Positions 1 to 5,996 of a DNA stretch of 7,273 nt are shown here, piece by piece. Each line of letters begins with the position of its first letter. Position 1 is the first letter of the stretch. The position numbers and the translations under genes are program-made. This stretch comes from Clostridiales bacterium UBA1389 (GTDB lineage: Bacteria; Bacillota; Clostridia; Oscillospirales; CAG-382), in assembly GCA_002305335.1 (NCBI GenBank), contig DBQR01000006.1, positions 12,128-19,400 on the forward strand, written 5' to 3'. Below the pieces are notes generated by a model, which saw nothing but the letters and a program-made list of their open reading frames with translations, did no database searches and was not told the origin of the DNA.

Positions 1-52
1 AAGCCTTCCGACTTTCGGGGAAGGGGGACCGTGGTAGCGGTGGATGAGGGGT
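1..52. repeat. Fragment of a dispersed hairpin-forming repeat (partial, cut by window edge)
   Basis: This stretch does not read as coding and contains two short hairpins in tandem. In the first, CCTT at 4-7 pairs with AAGG at 21-24 and CCGA at 8-11 pairs with TCGG at 15-18, with a GG bulge. In the second, ACCG at 28-31 pairs with CGGT at 38-41, followed by GGATGAGGGGT. The wording (G-rich run, ACCG...CGGT, GGATGAGGGG) resembles short palindromic elements that I remember as recurring between genes in gut Clostridia. That resemblance is recalled, not searched. No second copy is visible in the window, and the left end is cut off. It could instead be the tail of an upstream gene's untranslated region. 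Confidence 0.42.
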
Positions 53-75
53 AGCACCACACACCCGGTAAAGCA

Positions 76-107
76 GAGAAATAAAATCCACAACTAACGC
101 TGTGGAT
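76..107 (-). terminator. Intrinsic terminator of the CotH-family lipoprotein gene
   Basis: Read on the minus strand, about 30 bases after the lipoprotein stop codon, ATCCACAGC (107-99) pairs with GTTGTGGAT (94-86) to form a 9-bp stem with one G.U pair and a GTTA loop. It is followed at once by the T-rich tail TTTATTTCTC (85-76). On the plus strand the same stem carries an A-C mismatch and is followed by GAAAT, so the signal is oriented leftward. Confidence 0.68.
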
Positions 108-111
108 GAAA

Positions 112-133
112 TCCGGCGGCAAATGCCGTCGGA
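112..133 (+). terminator. GC-rich hairpin, possible terminator of a rightward transcript
   Basis: TCCGGCGGC (112-120) and GCCGTCGGA (125-133) form a 9-bp stem with an AAAT loop. In plus-strand RNA every position pairs (one G.U). In minus-strand RNA the same position is an A-C mismatch. The plus-strand tail is A/T-rich but only moderately T-rich (ATATATTAATTTT), so termination is uncertain. Placed against the leftward terminator next to it, it may end a rightward unit lying before the window, or simply strengthen the 3' end of the lipoprotein mRNA. Confidence 0.35.
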
Positions 134-138
134 ATATA

Positions 139-2058
139 TTAATTTTCGTTAAACTGCTGTAACAGCCACTCGTTGCGGTTTTTCAGCCAGTCCCTCAGAT
201 AATCGATTTCCCCCTCATAGGTGCCGTCGGAGGGTATGCGTTCAAGAGTGCTGTAAGCTTCGGAAGTCGACCATACGGTATAATTTTTGTGAATATCATC
301 CCCGAATTCGTCAAGCAGCGCATCTATTCTGTTCTTTCCCGAATCGTTGTCCTTGTAAAGGTTTATGATCTGTGGCTGAAGTTCCGAAAACCTTTCCTTT
401 ACCATTTCATATATTTCTTTGCATTTGAACAGGTGGCTGTTCCAGAGACCTCTGCACCACCAGCCCTCCCAGGAGTTGCCGGTGGTATATACGTTGTTGT
501 AGTCCATATAATAGCTTGACGAACAGTTCCCCGCCGAAAGGTCGAAATCCCATACGGGACCTTCATACAGCTTGCCGTCTTTCAGGTAAAACCTTGTGGA
601 GCTGGTGGCGTAGTCAACCTGTTTGAACAGCTCCTGAACGATATAGGCGTCCACGAAGGATTGGATATCGATATATTTCCCGATTTCCTCAATGTCGTGG
701 GTGGCTATCGCCCTTTCCGCCTTGTCGAAGAAATCGTTCAGATATTTCCGCTGGGTTGAGTTGGGGTAATCCGGGTCGTTGAACCCGAGCAAAATATTGT
801 ATATGGGGGTTCTTATCCATTCGGGGTTGGAATAATTTTCCCAGGGCTCATATTCAAACAAAAATTCGTTTCCGGTTATGTCTATATCCACCCGGGTTTC
901 CCCCACTCCTATGGATTCGCAAAGCAGGTAGCACCCCCGGTAAACCCCGTTCAGATACACCTCCACAAAGGCGGATTCCTGAACATAAGCCATTCCTATT
1001 TGGGAAGCCAAGTCAAAGGCAAGCTTGTTGCGTATCTGGGTTTTGTCGTACATATTGGCGATGAGGTACCACTTTTTCGCCTTCCCCATGCCAAGCACAT
1101 TTTCTTTGTCCGAAAATCTTATATTGTAGGGCGCCTTCGCCCCGCCGGAGGTGGAGTTGCCCCTGATTTTAATTTCCCCCTTGGGTTCGGAAATCATATC
1201 ATATCTCCCCGAAGGGTCATAGACAATTAATTCGCAGGGATAGTAGGCGGACTTGTGAACCCGGTCGTTGTTTTCGGTCTTTATAAACACCCGGGGGATT
1301 GCCTCTTTGTCTTCCAAAAACGACTTTTCGATACCGAAAACGAAAATTTCGCTTGACCAGACATGCTCCCCCGTAATGTTGTAAATCACTTTTACATAAC
1401 GGGCGTAAACCGGCTTATCGGGATAATAGTAGTAGTAGCAGCCCTTCCAGTCGTCAACATAAAAGATTGTGGCGTTCTTAAGGCTGGGGGAAACGGAGGA
1501 GAGCCGGTCAAAGTTTGTCCCGTCGTCGGATATGAGATATTCCACCACCGTCTTGCCCGGGTCCCCGATACCCCACTGGTTGCCGAAACAGTCGGTGCCC
1601 ACGCCGTATATAAGGGACCTTTCCCCTAAATCAATGGTAACCGTCAGGGTGTCCGAACCGTAGCCGCCAATGGCGGAGGAGTTGCCCGAGGGGGCGGTTT
1701 CCCCGTCGGTAAGCTTTCCCCGAAGCACCCTGCCGTTTTTGTCAGCGGCGTCGCCGAAGCTGTCGGTGCGGTAGGATTCCGAAACTGCGGTATAGGGTTT
1801 ATCAACCGCTATATTATATGCCAGTTCCTTTGGCGGAAGGTTATTTCCCCCGTTGTCCTGGGAAGATTCGTCGGAACTTTCCTCCGAATGCGATTCCTCC
1901 GAAGAAGCATCCTCGGAGGAGGCTTCATCGGAGTTTATATCAGAACTGTTGTTTTCTAAAGACGAAGTATCGCCGGAGTTATCCTTTCCTCCCCCGGCGC
2001 AGGCCGCAAGGGAAGTGAGTATAACCAAGGCTATCAGCAATATAATAAATTTTTTCAA
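139..2058 (-). CDS. CotH-family (atypical protein kinase) lipoprotein with discoidin-like domain
   Basis: About 639 residues. A lipoprotein signal peptide (MKK, hydrophobic core, lipobox LAAC with the lipidated Cys at 20) predicts anchoring on the outer face of the membrane. Residues 21-73 are a Ser/Asp/Glu-rich linker. Residues about 80-243 resemble a discoidin (F5/8 type C) carbohydrate-binding fold. Residues about 254-535 match the CotH kinase family: IRGNS (298-302), a Lys in KAPYNIRF (K308), a W...D.t.IRN segment (328-344), and GPVWDFD (500-506) whose Asp residues sit where the metal-binding acidic motif is expected. Bacillus CotH phosphorylates spore-coat proteins; the substrate here is unknown, and the surface anchor with a sugar-binding-like domain suggests a cell-wall or surface role. 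Start: GTG codons lie at 2070 and 2067, but they are only about 12 bases from the predicted transcript start and have no ribosome site. TTG at 2058 has GGTGGT four bases upstream, so I prefer it. Starting at 2070 adds four residues (MVVF). Confidence 0.85.
   Translation of the reverse strand: MKKFIILLIALVILTSLAACAGGGKDNSGDTSSLENNSSDINSDEASSEDASSEESHSEESSDESSQDNGGNNLPPKELAYNIAVDKPYTAVSESYRTDSFGDAADKNGRVLRGKLTDGETAPSGNSSAIGGYGSDTLTVTIDLGERSLIYGVGTDCFGNQWGIGDPGKTVVEYLISDDGTNFDRLSSVSPSLKNATIFYVDDWKGCYYYYYPDKPVYARYVKVIYNITGEHVWSSEIFVFGIEKSFLEDKEAIPRVFIKTENNDRVHKSAYYPCELIVYDPSGRYDMISEPKGEIKIRGNSTSGGAKAPYNIRFSDKENVLGMGKAKKWYLIANMYDKTQIRNKLAFDLASQIGMAYVQESAFVEVYLNGVYRGCYLLCESIGVGETRVDIDITGNEFLFEYEPWENYSNPEWIRTPIYNILLGFNDPDYPNSTQRKYLNDFFDKAERAIATHDIEEIGKYIDIQSFVDAYIVQELFKQVDYATSSTRFYLKDGKLYEGPVWDFDLSAGNCSSSYYMDYNNVYTTGNSWEGWWCRGLWNSHLFKCKEIYEMVKERFSELQPQIINLYKDNDSGKNRIDALLDEFGDDIHKNYTVWSTSEAYSTLERIPSDGTYEGEIDYLRDWLKNRNEWLLQQFNEN
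1867..1962 (-). repeat. Ser/Asp/Glu low-complexity linker coding repeat (SSE-type units)
   Basis: Part of the lipoprotein gene. The encoded linker repeats short serine-plus-acid units (SSE, SEE, SDE). Counted by hand it contains seven S-x-E triplets, starting at Ser 33, 43, 47, 52, 53, 58 and 62 in the 639-residue numbering. At DNA level the TCC/TCG serine and GAA/GAG glutamate codons give an imperfect short tandem repeat that could change length by slippage. Such linkers commonly carry a lipoprotein head clear of the membrane and through the wall. Confidence 0.7.
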
Positions 2059-2062
2059 AAAT

Positions 2063-2068
2063 ACCACC
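2063..2068 (-). promoter_or_regulatory. Ribosome binding site that favours the TTG start of the lipoprotein gene
   Basis: GGTGGT on the minus strand can pair with the AUCACC part of the 16S rRNA 3' end (one G.U) and lies four bases before TTG at 2058. The two in-frame GTG codons overlap it, and no comparable site precedes them. Confidence 0.45.
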
Positions 2069-2088
2069 ACTGGAATTTATTTCAATTC

Positions 2089-2117
2089 ATTATATATCAA
2101 AACCGGACTTTTGTAAA
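2089..2117 (-). promoter_or_regulatory. Sigma-A-type promoter for the CotH-family lipoprotein gene
   Basis: On the minus strand, -35 TTTACA (2117-2112), a 17-base spacer and a perfect -10 TATAAT (2094-2089). Transcription would start near 2082, giving a leader of about 24 bases to the TTG start. It lies back to back with the nagA promoter. Confidence 0.7.
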
Positions 2118-2132
2118 TTAACATTGTGTTAA
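2118..2132. promoter_or_regulatory. Palindrome between the divergent promoters (candidate operator)
   Basis: A perfect inverted repeat, TTAACA-ttg-TGTTAA, touches the -35 box of the lipoprotein promoter and lies 20 bases upstream of the nagA -35 box. A related half-site, TAAACATT, follows at 2134-2141, 16 bases after TTAACATT at 2118. The position suits a regulator acting on either or both promoters, but A/T-rich palindromes this short can arise by chance and I do not recognise the regulator. Confidence 0.4.
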
Positions 2133-2152
2133 ATAAACATTAAGGGTATTTA

Positions 2153-2181
2153 TTGACATTCTGATTCGGCTATGGTAATAT
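2153..2181 (+). promoter_or_regulatory. Sigma-A-type promoter with extended -10 for nagA-ROK
   Basis: A perfect -35 TTGACA (2153-2158), a 17-base spacer, then TAATAT (2176-2181) preceded by TGG, an extended -10 (TGn). The transcript should begin near 2188, leaving a leader of about 15 bases to the ATG at 2203. Confidence 0.72.
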
Positions 2182-2190
2182 TTCCGAAAA

Positions 2191-2197
2191 GGGGTGG
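2191..2197 (+). promoter_or_regulatory. nagA ribosome binding site
   Basis: GGGGTGG lies five bases before ATG 2203. An alternative in-frame GTG at 2194 sits inside this site and only about six bases after the predicted transcript start, so ATG 2203 is the better start. Confidence 0.6.
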
Positions 2198-2202
2198 CAT
2201 AT

Positions 2203-3321
2203 ATGGTATTAAAGCGGGGAAATGTTCTGACTCCCGAAGGGATAAAAAAAGCGGACATAGTGATTGAAAACAGTAAAATTACCTATATCGGGGAAACCGG
2301 TTTTGACGGTCTTGATTGTTTCGGAAAAACAATTATCCCCGGCTTTGCGGACACCCATATACACGGGGCATTCGGCACCGAGTTTTCCTCCCCCGATGAG
2401 GAATTCGGCAAGGGGCTGAAATCCCTTGCCAAAGCCGGCACCACCTCCGTCTGCTGCACGATACGCGCCCTTGACCTGGAGGGGATTAAAAAAGCAATAA
2501 AAAATATTGTAAAAGAATACAAAAGCAAACCCGAAGGGGCGAAAATTTCGGGCATACACCTTGAAGGCCCTTTTGTTTCCCGAAAATATACCGGGGCGAT
2601 GAACCCCGACTGTCTTATCCCCCCCTCCCCGGAAAAAATAAAAGATTTATATAACCTTTCGGAAGGGTTGCTTAAAATAATAACCCTTGCCCCCGAACTT
2701 GACGGAGCTGTCGATTCGATAAAAGCCGCCGTAAGCTTGGGGATAACCGTTTCCTTAGGGCATTCCGGCGCAGACTATGACACCGCCCAAAAAGCCTTTG
2801 AAGCGGGAGCCACCAGGCTTACCCATACCTTTAATGCCGTTATACCCTTCCATCACCGGAATCCGGGGGTACTGGGTTTTGCCCTCACCGACAGCCGGAT
2901 GGAATGCGAAGCAATCTGCGACTTTATCCACCTTGACCCCGCCGCCGTCAAGCTTATATTCCTTGCCAAAGGGGAAGACAAAGTGACCATGGTAAGCGAC
3001 GCCGGGGTGTTTGCCGGTCTCGGCGACGGGGAATATGTGGTGTCGGGGAAGGTGCGCACCGTAAAGAACGGGATGTGTTTAAATAACGAAGGGAGAATTG
3101 CCGGAAGCTGCTTTACTTTAAACAAGGGGGTTAAAAACCTCCTTAAAAAGGGATATTCCTTAACTACGGTTTCCAAAGCGGCGTCCCTGAACCCTTCAAA
3201 AGCCCTCGGCATCGACAACACCACCGGCACCCTTGAGGCGGGGAAAGAGGCCGATATCTGCATACTTGACGATGATTTTTCCGTATGCCGCACCTTTGTA
3301 GGGGGGGAATGCTATGAATAA
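2203..3321 (+). CDS. nagA: N-acetylglucosamine-6-phosphate deacetylase
   Basis: 372 residues, normal for the family. This cytoplasmic amidohydrolase converts N-acetylglucosamine-6-phosphate to glucosamine-6-phosphate and acetate, in amino-sugar catabolism and cell-wall recycling. Visible landmarks in order are the HIHG metal motif (H52, H54), HLEGPF with metal ligand E121, GHS (H187), THTFNA (H208), a substrate-contacting FIHLDP (H243) and VSDAG with the catalytic Asp D266. A C-terminal LxAGKEADICILD strand (344-356) completes the beta-sandwich typical of amidohydrolases. Keeping both His of the HxH motif is the Bacillus/Thermotoga type; the E. coli enzyme has replaced them. The start is ATG 2203 on ribosome-site and promoter grounds (GTG 2194 would add three residues). 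It is first in a two-gene unit and overlaps the next gene by 8 bp. Confidence 0.93.
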   Translation: MVLKRGNVLTPEGIKKADIVIENSKITYIGETGFDGLDCFGKTIIPGFADTHIHGAFGTEFSSPDEEFGKGLKSLAKAGTTSVCCTIRALDLEGIKKAIKNIVKEYKSKPEGAKISGIHLEGPFVSRKYTGAMNPDCLIPPSPEKIKDLYNLSEGLLKIITLAPELDGAVDSIKAAVSLGITVSLGHSGADYDTAQKAFEAGATRLTHTFNAVIPFHHRNPGVLGFALTDSRMECEAICDFIHLDPAAVKLIFLAKGEDKVTMVSDAGVFAGLGDGEYVVSGKVRTVKNGMCLNNEGRIAGSCFTLNKGVKNLLKKGYSLTTVSKAASLNPSKALGIDNTTGTLEAGKEADICILDDDFSVCRTFVGGECYE

Positions 3322-4252
3322 CATTATCGGGGTTGACATCGGCGGAACGAATGTTGACATGGGGGTGGTAAGGGAGGATTACGAGGTAATCGAATACACC
3401 CGCTTTAAGACAAAAAAGGATTCGGTTTCAAAGCTGCTGGAGGATATCTGCAGCGTGGTTATCCCCCTTGCGGAAAAATATGACTGCAAAGTAATAGGCA
3501 TCGGCTCCCCGGGACGCACCGCCGACAACCGGACTATAATACGGTCGGGGAACATACCCTATGACAACACTCCGGTGGTGGACATTGTGGCAGAACGCAC
3601 CGGGCTTGAGGTTTATCTCGACAACGACGCCTCCTGTGCTTTGTACGGCGAAAAGTTTGCGGGCGCGGGCAGGGACGTTTCAAATATGATTGTAATAACC
3701 ATAGGCACCGGTATCGGCGGGGGGATAATGATCGACCGTAAAACCTATCACGGCTATAACAACAGAGCCGGGGAAATCGGTCATTTTATCATAGACATAA
3801 ACGGCCGCCCCTGTTCCTGCGGTCTTCACGGCTGTTTTGAACAGTATGCTTCGGTGAAGGCCTTTATCACCCGGGCGAAAATCGCCGCTGTTCAGAATAA
3901 GAACTCAATTCTCTTCAAGATGGCGGGGGGAAATATCGAAAACTTAGGCGGAAGGCTCCCCTTTAGGGCAATGGCGTTGGGGTGCGAGGTTTCAGAAAAG
4001 GTGATAGAGGAATATATCTATTACCTTGCCTGCGGAATAAACAGCCTGTCAAAAATTTTCCAGCCGGATCTGTTTGTCCTTACGGGGGGGCTTACCAACG
4101 AAGGGGAAATTATAACCGACATGCTGAAACCCCATCTGCTTGACGGGGTGGAGGTGAAAATATCCCCCTTAAAGGGAAAAGCCGGCCTTATCGGCGCGGC
4201 TTTGATTAAGAAAGAACGGGAAAGCTATGCTTTACCGTTGGAAAAGGTATAG
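3314..4252 (+). CDS. ROK-family sugar kinase
   Basis: 312 residues, the usual ROK length. Visible motifs are the N-terminal ATP site DIGGT (8-12), LDNDA with the likely catalytic base D105, the phosphate loop GTGIGGG (131-137), the sugar-binding EIGH (E154, H157), and the zinc signature CSCGLHGCFE (C167, C169, C174 with H157). A C-terminal GLIGAA strand (291-296) closes the fold. There is no helix-turn-helix extension, so it is a kinase and not a ROK repressor. The family covers glucose, fructose, allose, N-acetylmannosamine and N-acetylglucosamine kinases, and motifs alone do not settle the substrate. Eight-base overlap with nagA makes an amino sugar such as GlcNAc likely (inference). GGGGGGG at 3301-3307, inside the nagA end, serves as its ribosome site. 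Its 3' end runs 28 bp into the opposing epimerase gene. Confidence 0.9.
   Translation: MNNIIGVDIGGTNVDMGVVREDYEVIEYTRFKTKKDSVSKLLEDICSVVIPLAEKYDCKVIGIGSPGRTADNRTIIRSGNIPYDNTPVVDIVAERTGLEVYLDNDASCALYGEKFAGAGRDVSNMIVITIGTGIGGGIMIDRKTYHGYNNRAGEIGHFIIDINGRPCSCGLHGCFEQYASVKAFITRAKIAAVQNKNSILFKMAGGNIENLGGRLPFRAMALGCEVSEKVIEEYIYYLACGINSLSKIFQPDLFVLTGGLTNEGEIITDMLKPHLLDGVEVKISPLKGKAGLIGAALIKKERESYALPLEKV
4174..4203 (-). terminator. Intrinsic terminator of the leftward operon, embedded in the ROK gene
   Basis: Just 22 bases past the aldose epimerase stop, minus-strand RNA can form AAAGCCG-(C)-GCC, loop GATAA, GGC-CGGCTTT: ten base pairs with one bulged C (4203-4178), followed by more T (TTTTCCC). It falls in the codons for the conserved ROK segment KGKAGLIGAAL, so the pairing could be a by-product of that protein motif. 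In plus-strand RNA the hairpin also forms but has only a TTT tail. Confidence 0.5.
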
Positions 4253-5202
4253 ATGGTCTTTGACCTGAAGGGCCTTTCGGGGGTTATGACGCAGGAAGGG
4301 AAGCCGGGTTTATTCGGCGTGTCGGGAAAAAATTGGGTTTCGATACAAAAACCCTCTCTTTTTGAAAAGTCCCCTTCAAGGAAGTTGCCGGTATAAAACT
4401 GAAATCCTGGCATATCGGTATTTACGGTGAGGGTAGTTTCCGTTTCCGGCATATAGATTCTTGCCGCTTCCCGCAGACCTTCTCCGTTGATTACGAAATT
4501 ATGGTCGTACCCCGAAGCGATTTCCAGTTGTTTGTCGCCGCAGTCGATGTGGCGGCCTATTTTTTTATATTCCCTGAAATCAAAGGGGGTACCCTCAACG
4601 GATTTTATCTCCCCGGTGGGGATGAGATTTTCGTCCACGGGGGTGAAATAATCCGCATTTAACAGCGCTTCGCAGTCGTTGATATCCCCGTTGGGATTGA
4701 AATAAGTATGGTTTGTAAGGTTTATAACCGTTTTTTTATCGGCTTTGGTAAAGTAGCTTATTATAAGGGATGACCCCACCACCATATATTTAATCCTGAC
4801 TTCCACGTTGCCGGGGAAAATGCCTTCTTTGTCATAAGCGGTCAGGATTGCCTGCGAATAGGAGCAGTCCACATTGAAACGCATTTTGTCGTAGCCCCTG
4901 TTTCCGCCGTGAAGACAGTTGATACCCCTGTCGTTTCCGTCAAGAGGGTATTCCTTCCCGTCAAGGGTAATGGCAGCATTTGAAATGCGGTTGGCGTACC
5001 GCCCCACAATCGCCCCCAAATAGCGGCTGTCCTCCTCATACAACGGGCTGGGGAGGTAGGAAGACCCGTCCCTTGTAAGCGCTCTTGGGTAGGCAAGGAC
5101 TAAATTCCCGTAAAAATGGGGGGCTTCTATTGAGGTTATCCTGCCGCCTGTGTCAAGGAACTTAACTTCCAGATATTCGCTTTTCACCACATATTCCTTC
5201 AT
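4225..5202 (-). CDS. galM: Aldose 1-epimerase (galactose mutarotase)
   Basis: 325 residues, close to the family norm of about 340. It interconverts the alpha and beta anomers of hexoses such as galactose and glucose in the cytoplasm. Family landmarks are all present: GRYANRI (67-73, substrate Arg 72), NCLHGG (H98), NLTNHTYFN with the catalytic acid H165, GYDHNFV (D233), and ETQFFPDTPN with E288 where the catalytic base lies. No signal peptide is seen, so it is intracellular. Its ATG overlaps the stop of the preceding phosphodiesterase gene as ATGA, and GAGGGG eight bases upstream gives a good ribosome site, so translation is probably coupled. It is the last gene of the leftward run and overlaps the ROK gene tail to tail by 28 bp. 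No other galactose genes are present, so the true sugar is open. Confidence 0.92.
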   Translation of the reverse strand: MKEYVVKSEYLEVKFLDTGGRITSIEAPHFYGNLVLAYPRALTRDGSSYLPSPLYEEDSRYLGAIVGRYANRISNAAITLDGKEYPLDGNDRGINCLHGGNRGYDKMRFNVDCSYSQAILTAYDKEGIFPGNVEVRIKYMVVGSSLIISYFTKADKKTVINLTNHTYFNPNGDINDCEALLNADYFTPVDENLIPTGEIKSVEGTPFDFREYKKIGRHIDCGDKQLEIASGYDHNFVINGEGLREAARIYMPETETTLTVNTDMPGFQFYTGNFLEGDFSKREGFCIETQFFPDTPNKPGFPSCVITPERPFRSKTIYTFSNGKA

Positions 5203-5996
5203 GGTTCAAACCCCTCGAAGATGATTATTTTTGCTTTTCTTTTAAGTTTTTCGGCGGTTGCCCCGTCCTTAACCGTCCAGAAGGCGAAGGGGGAAAGAAA
5301 AAGTTTCGGCAGATAGTAGGTGTAGGATTTTACCTGACTGTAATGAATGGAAATGAAATCCGGCCTTGAGGCGAAGTTAAGCGTAAGGCTGGCAAGGATT
5401 ATGGCGGCGGTGGACCGGGCGAACCCGCCGGAAAGAAGATGGCGGCTTATAAGCTGCCCCCGGGGGATTTCGGGCATATTTTTTCTGAACCATTTTAACA
5501 TAAAGGGGTTGAAGGACTGGATAATGTATTTGCCCTCATGCTTTTTCAGTACCTCCCCCACCCTCTCGCAGAAGTTGACATATTCCCAGACGGTTTTCAG
5601 CTCGACAAGCACCGGCGCTTTCCCGCCGATAACCGAAAGCACCTCGTCCAAAGCCAAAATCCTCTGGCTGGTTCCCGAAAGGGAAAGGGAGGAAAGCATT
5701 TCAAACGTAAAGTCCTTAATATCCCCCTTTATGCCGCACATTCTCTCAAGGGAATAGTCATGGAACACCACCGGAACATTGTCCTTTGTAAGCAGCACGT
5801 CAAGCTCGATGCCGTAGCCCTTTTCGACGGCGTTCATAAAGGCTTCAAGGGAATTTTCCGGTGTGTTTACCCTATGCAGTCCCCGGTGAGCAAAGTACCT
5901 GCCGTAGCCCTTTAACGAGTTTCTCCCGATAAGTTTCGGGGAAACAAGAAAAACATAAAACGACACAATACCGAGAATAACAAAAAACAACCACAT
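5199..5996 (-). CDS. Membrane-anchored glycerophosphodiester phosphodiesterase (GDPD family)
   Basis: 265 residues. One hydrophobic N-terminal segment (about 2-19, with no lipobox or clear cleavage site) suggests a membrane anchor; which side the enzyme faces is not certain. The GDPD TIM-barrel motifs follow: AHRGL (H37, R38), TPENS (E47, N48), ELDV (E64, D66), FHDYS (H79, D80) and VELK (E132, K134), with QSFNP (160-164) and FWTV (239-242) later. This is the full set of catalytic His and metal-binding acids. The family releases glycerol-3-phosphate from glycerophosphodiesters during phospholipid or teichoic-acid turnover. The common C-terminal TDxP motif is replaced by IIFEGFEP, which I recall as usual in clostridial members. 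The start abuts the nth stop (TAAATG); GGAG eight bases upstream supports it. Confidence 0.9.
   Translation of the reverse strand: MWLFFVILGIVSFYVFLVSPKLIGRNSLKGYGRYFAHRGLHRVNTPENSLEAFMNAVEKGYGIELDVLLTKDNVPVVFHDYSLERMCGIKGDIKDFTFEMLSSLSLSGTSQRILALDEVLSVIGGKAPVLVELKTVWEYVNFCERVGEVLKKHEGKYIIQSFNPFMLKWFRKNMPEIPRGQLISRHLLSGGFARSTAAIILASLTLNFASRPDFISIHYSQVKSYTYYLPKLFLSPFAFWTVKDGATAEKLKRKAKIIIFEGFEP

Noticed and set aside
84..109. Sequences similar to DnaA boxes (TCATCCACA on the minus strand, AAATCCACA on the plus)
   Set aside because: Only one is close to the consensus, they are the two arms of the terminator stem, and no origin-type A/T region or dnaA/dnaN gene is present.
1363..1629. Plus-strand open frame inside the CotH-family gene
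   Set aside because: It lies opposite the discoidin-like domain, has no start signals, and its composition is that of an antisense shadow.
2133..2202. A catabolite (cre) or NagR/YvoA operator before nagA
   Set aside because: I looked for the usual cre pattern and for the GntR-type amino-sugar operator and saw no convincing match.
2853..3293. Minus-strand open frame of 146 codons inside nagA
   Set aside because: NagA matches its family across its whole length in the other strand; this frame is a shadow produced by codon bias.
4258..4282. Rightward terminator after the ROK gene (CCTGAA...TTTCGG)
   Set aside because: The stem is short with a G.U pair, no T-run follows, and the bases encode the conserved epimerase C-terminus.
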